The notes beneath the pieces were generated by a model. That model saw nothing but the letters and a program-made list of their open reading frames with translations. It was not told the DNA's origin and made no database searches. From NCBI GenBank assembly GCA_034401795.1, contig CM067367.1, forward strand, positions 30,177,190-30,241,189: a stretch of 64,000 nucleotides of DNA, in the 5' to 3' direction. A program made the position numbers and the translations under genes. Below are positions 62,412-64,000 of the stretch, in pieces. Source of the stretch: Chaetoderma sp. LZ-2023a. Its lineage: Eukaryota > Mollusca > Caudofoveata > Chaetodermatida > Chaetodermatidae. Numbering within the stretch: position 1 is the first letter of the stretch; each line of letters opens with the position of its first letter.

Positions 62412-62606
62412 GTAAGTCATCGTCAGCTTGTGTGCACAGAATTAATTGAAATGTGCCATTGAACAAATAATGTTTGAATATTAATTAGAAGTTTGTTGTT
62501 TGATGGGTTTGCGTGTTACACATAATCATTGATATAAGATTGCATTGGTCACGTGGCTGTAATTGCTCTTAAAAATAAATACATTTTTTTATAAAAAACT
62601 CACATG

Positions 62607-62766
62607 TTGTCCAACAGAGGAAAAAACCATGTTTTCAAAATTTACCGATGAAATGTGTCATTTTAGTGGTAAATTTTAATTAAAGAATAAGCAACATTTT
62701 GCTTCCAAATAGATATTTGTTAAGACCACTAAAAAGATTTTTTATGCCTGTTTGACCGTTAATGAT
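62607..62766 (+). repeat. HP-1 hairpin MITE, degraded
   Basis: Short core accgatgaaatgtgtcattt and a weak right arm. Confidence 0.5.
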
Positions 62767-62878
62767 AGAAGACAAACAGTCAAAAGATTACCTTCTTCCT
62801 TGATCCTGATTATTTTGTGGTCCTAAGAGTCTCCTTGAAATGTATTTTTATCTGAAGCTGTAAAGGGGAATCACTTAT

Positions 62879-63306
<428 letters not shown>

Positions 63307-63430
63307 CCCCTAACATCATTGATGAGAACATAAAAAGTTGACATCCATTTAAATTTGATTCTGGAACCGAACTTTAGTCATTCCAAGTTTGGTACATTAA
63401 TCCTGAAATGTTCAGAAATGGGATAGAAAG

Positions 63431-63630
63431 TTAACCTTTGTGATCAGTAAATGTCCATCTTCAGGCCACAAGAGATTAAAAAAAAATATTCCCACTGGGA
63501 TGATTGGCTCGGTTATCCAGCCGGGCATTCCTGTGGGGATATTTTCAAAATAATTTCCCTTAGCCTGCAAATTCTGCATTCTCGAGATGACTAGAAACCG
63601 TTTTGTGCCAGCTTAACATTATAGAGTTAA
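63431..63630 (+). repeat. HP-1 hairpin MITE
   Basis: Starts ttaacctttgtgatcagtaa; core gattggctcggttatccagc; end cattatagagttaa. Confidence 0.72.
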
Positions 63631-64000
63631 TATGGTTTACAACCCACATGGTTTTGGGGGTTACCAGTCCGCGTGATTTATTACCATAGGATCCTTGTTT
63701 GTTGGTGAATCCAAGAAGATTCACGCTCCTTGCGTGAAGTGGTAGTTTCAAAGCTGTAAGAATCGTGGTGAAGGACTTCTATGGCTCTGTATTGGATGCT
63801 GCCTATTTGGAAAGCTTTCCCTTTCTGTTGAAATCGGCAAAAAGCACAGTTCTGCTACTGTCATTTTTCTATCTTGTTTGGGATAATACTGCCCTGAAGA
63901 TTACATTATAGGGTTAATAACTTGTGATATGGCCTCATTATGGATTGCAACGTGCCCATATTCAGCAAGAGTTATCTTTCCTTGAAAACTAAGTATCTTT
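63631..64000. other. Intronic DNA without recognised features
   Basis: No exon with the expected phase-1 start was recognised in this stretch. Confidence 0.4.

Overview
The window is animal nuclear DNA. It has long introns with GT-AG splice sites, no bacterial operon structure, and many transposons, microsatellites and intronic hairpin repeats. The host gene is recognisable as WDR59, a subunit of the GATOR2 complex that regulates mTORC1. It lies on the + strand. Twenty-one exons were placed by eye, from 4796 to 62411, with compatible splice phases; the first exon or exons lie upstream and the C-terminal exons downstream. Protein divergence from vertebrates and the repeat content suggest a marine invertebrate (a lophotrochozoan such as a mollusc, or an invertebrate deuterostome). 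The species cannot be fixed from the sequence.

Layout: 1-3150 is the 3' part of a decayed DIRS-type tyrosine-recombinase retrotransposon (copy A). From 3151 to 20495 lie WDR59 exons 1-8, dense hairpin MITEs, a 173 bp retro-insertion with a 16 bp target duplication, a non-autonomous hAT (10124-11490) and a 3.5 kb element built of two tandem arrays (about 14451-17972). From 20496 to 31369 is a nearly complete DIRS element (copy B), split by a 4.1 kb hAT transposon (24336-28412) with an open 616-codon transposase and a perfect 8 bp target duplication. From 31899 to 38988 are exons 9-13, with a second non-autonomous hAT inside a LINE tail. Positions 39846-41444 hold a frameshifted Tc1-like element and 41483-48567 a third, full-length DIRS element of another family (copy C). 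From 49080 to the end are exons 14-20, more hairpin repeats and a 420 bp tetranucleotide array.

WDR59 is the only host gene seen. Its visible coding part (about 763 codons plus one of two alternative last exons) gives the WD40 propeller, the RWD domain and the middle region; the zinc-binding C-terminus is outside the window. Most of the rest is mobile DNA inside its introns. Three palindromic MITE families with unrelated arms share TTAACCCTT ends. HP-1 alone has about 36 copies here, many abutting or nested, several starting about 20-40 bp from a splice site and none entering an exon.

The observations most worth following are: (1) two phase-compatible, related candidate exons (57144-57213 and 62345-62411) that look mutually exclusive; (2) the TTAACCCTT hairpin MITE group and its spacing from splice sites; (3) three hAT elements with different short subterminal repeat words; (4) DIRS features that can be read directly: inverted termini, an internal complementary region giving the circle junction, overlapping RT/RNase H and recombinase frames, and a possible 5' leader intron before a Gag zinc knuckle.
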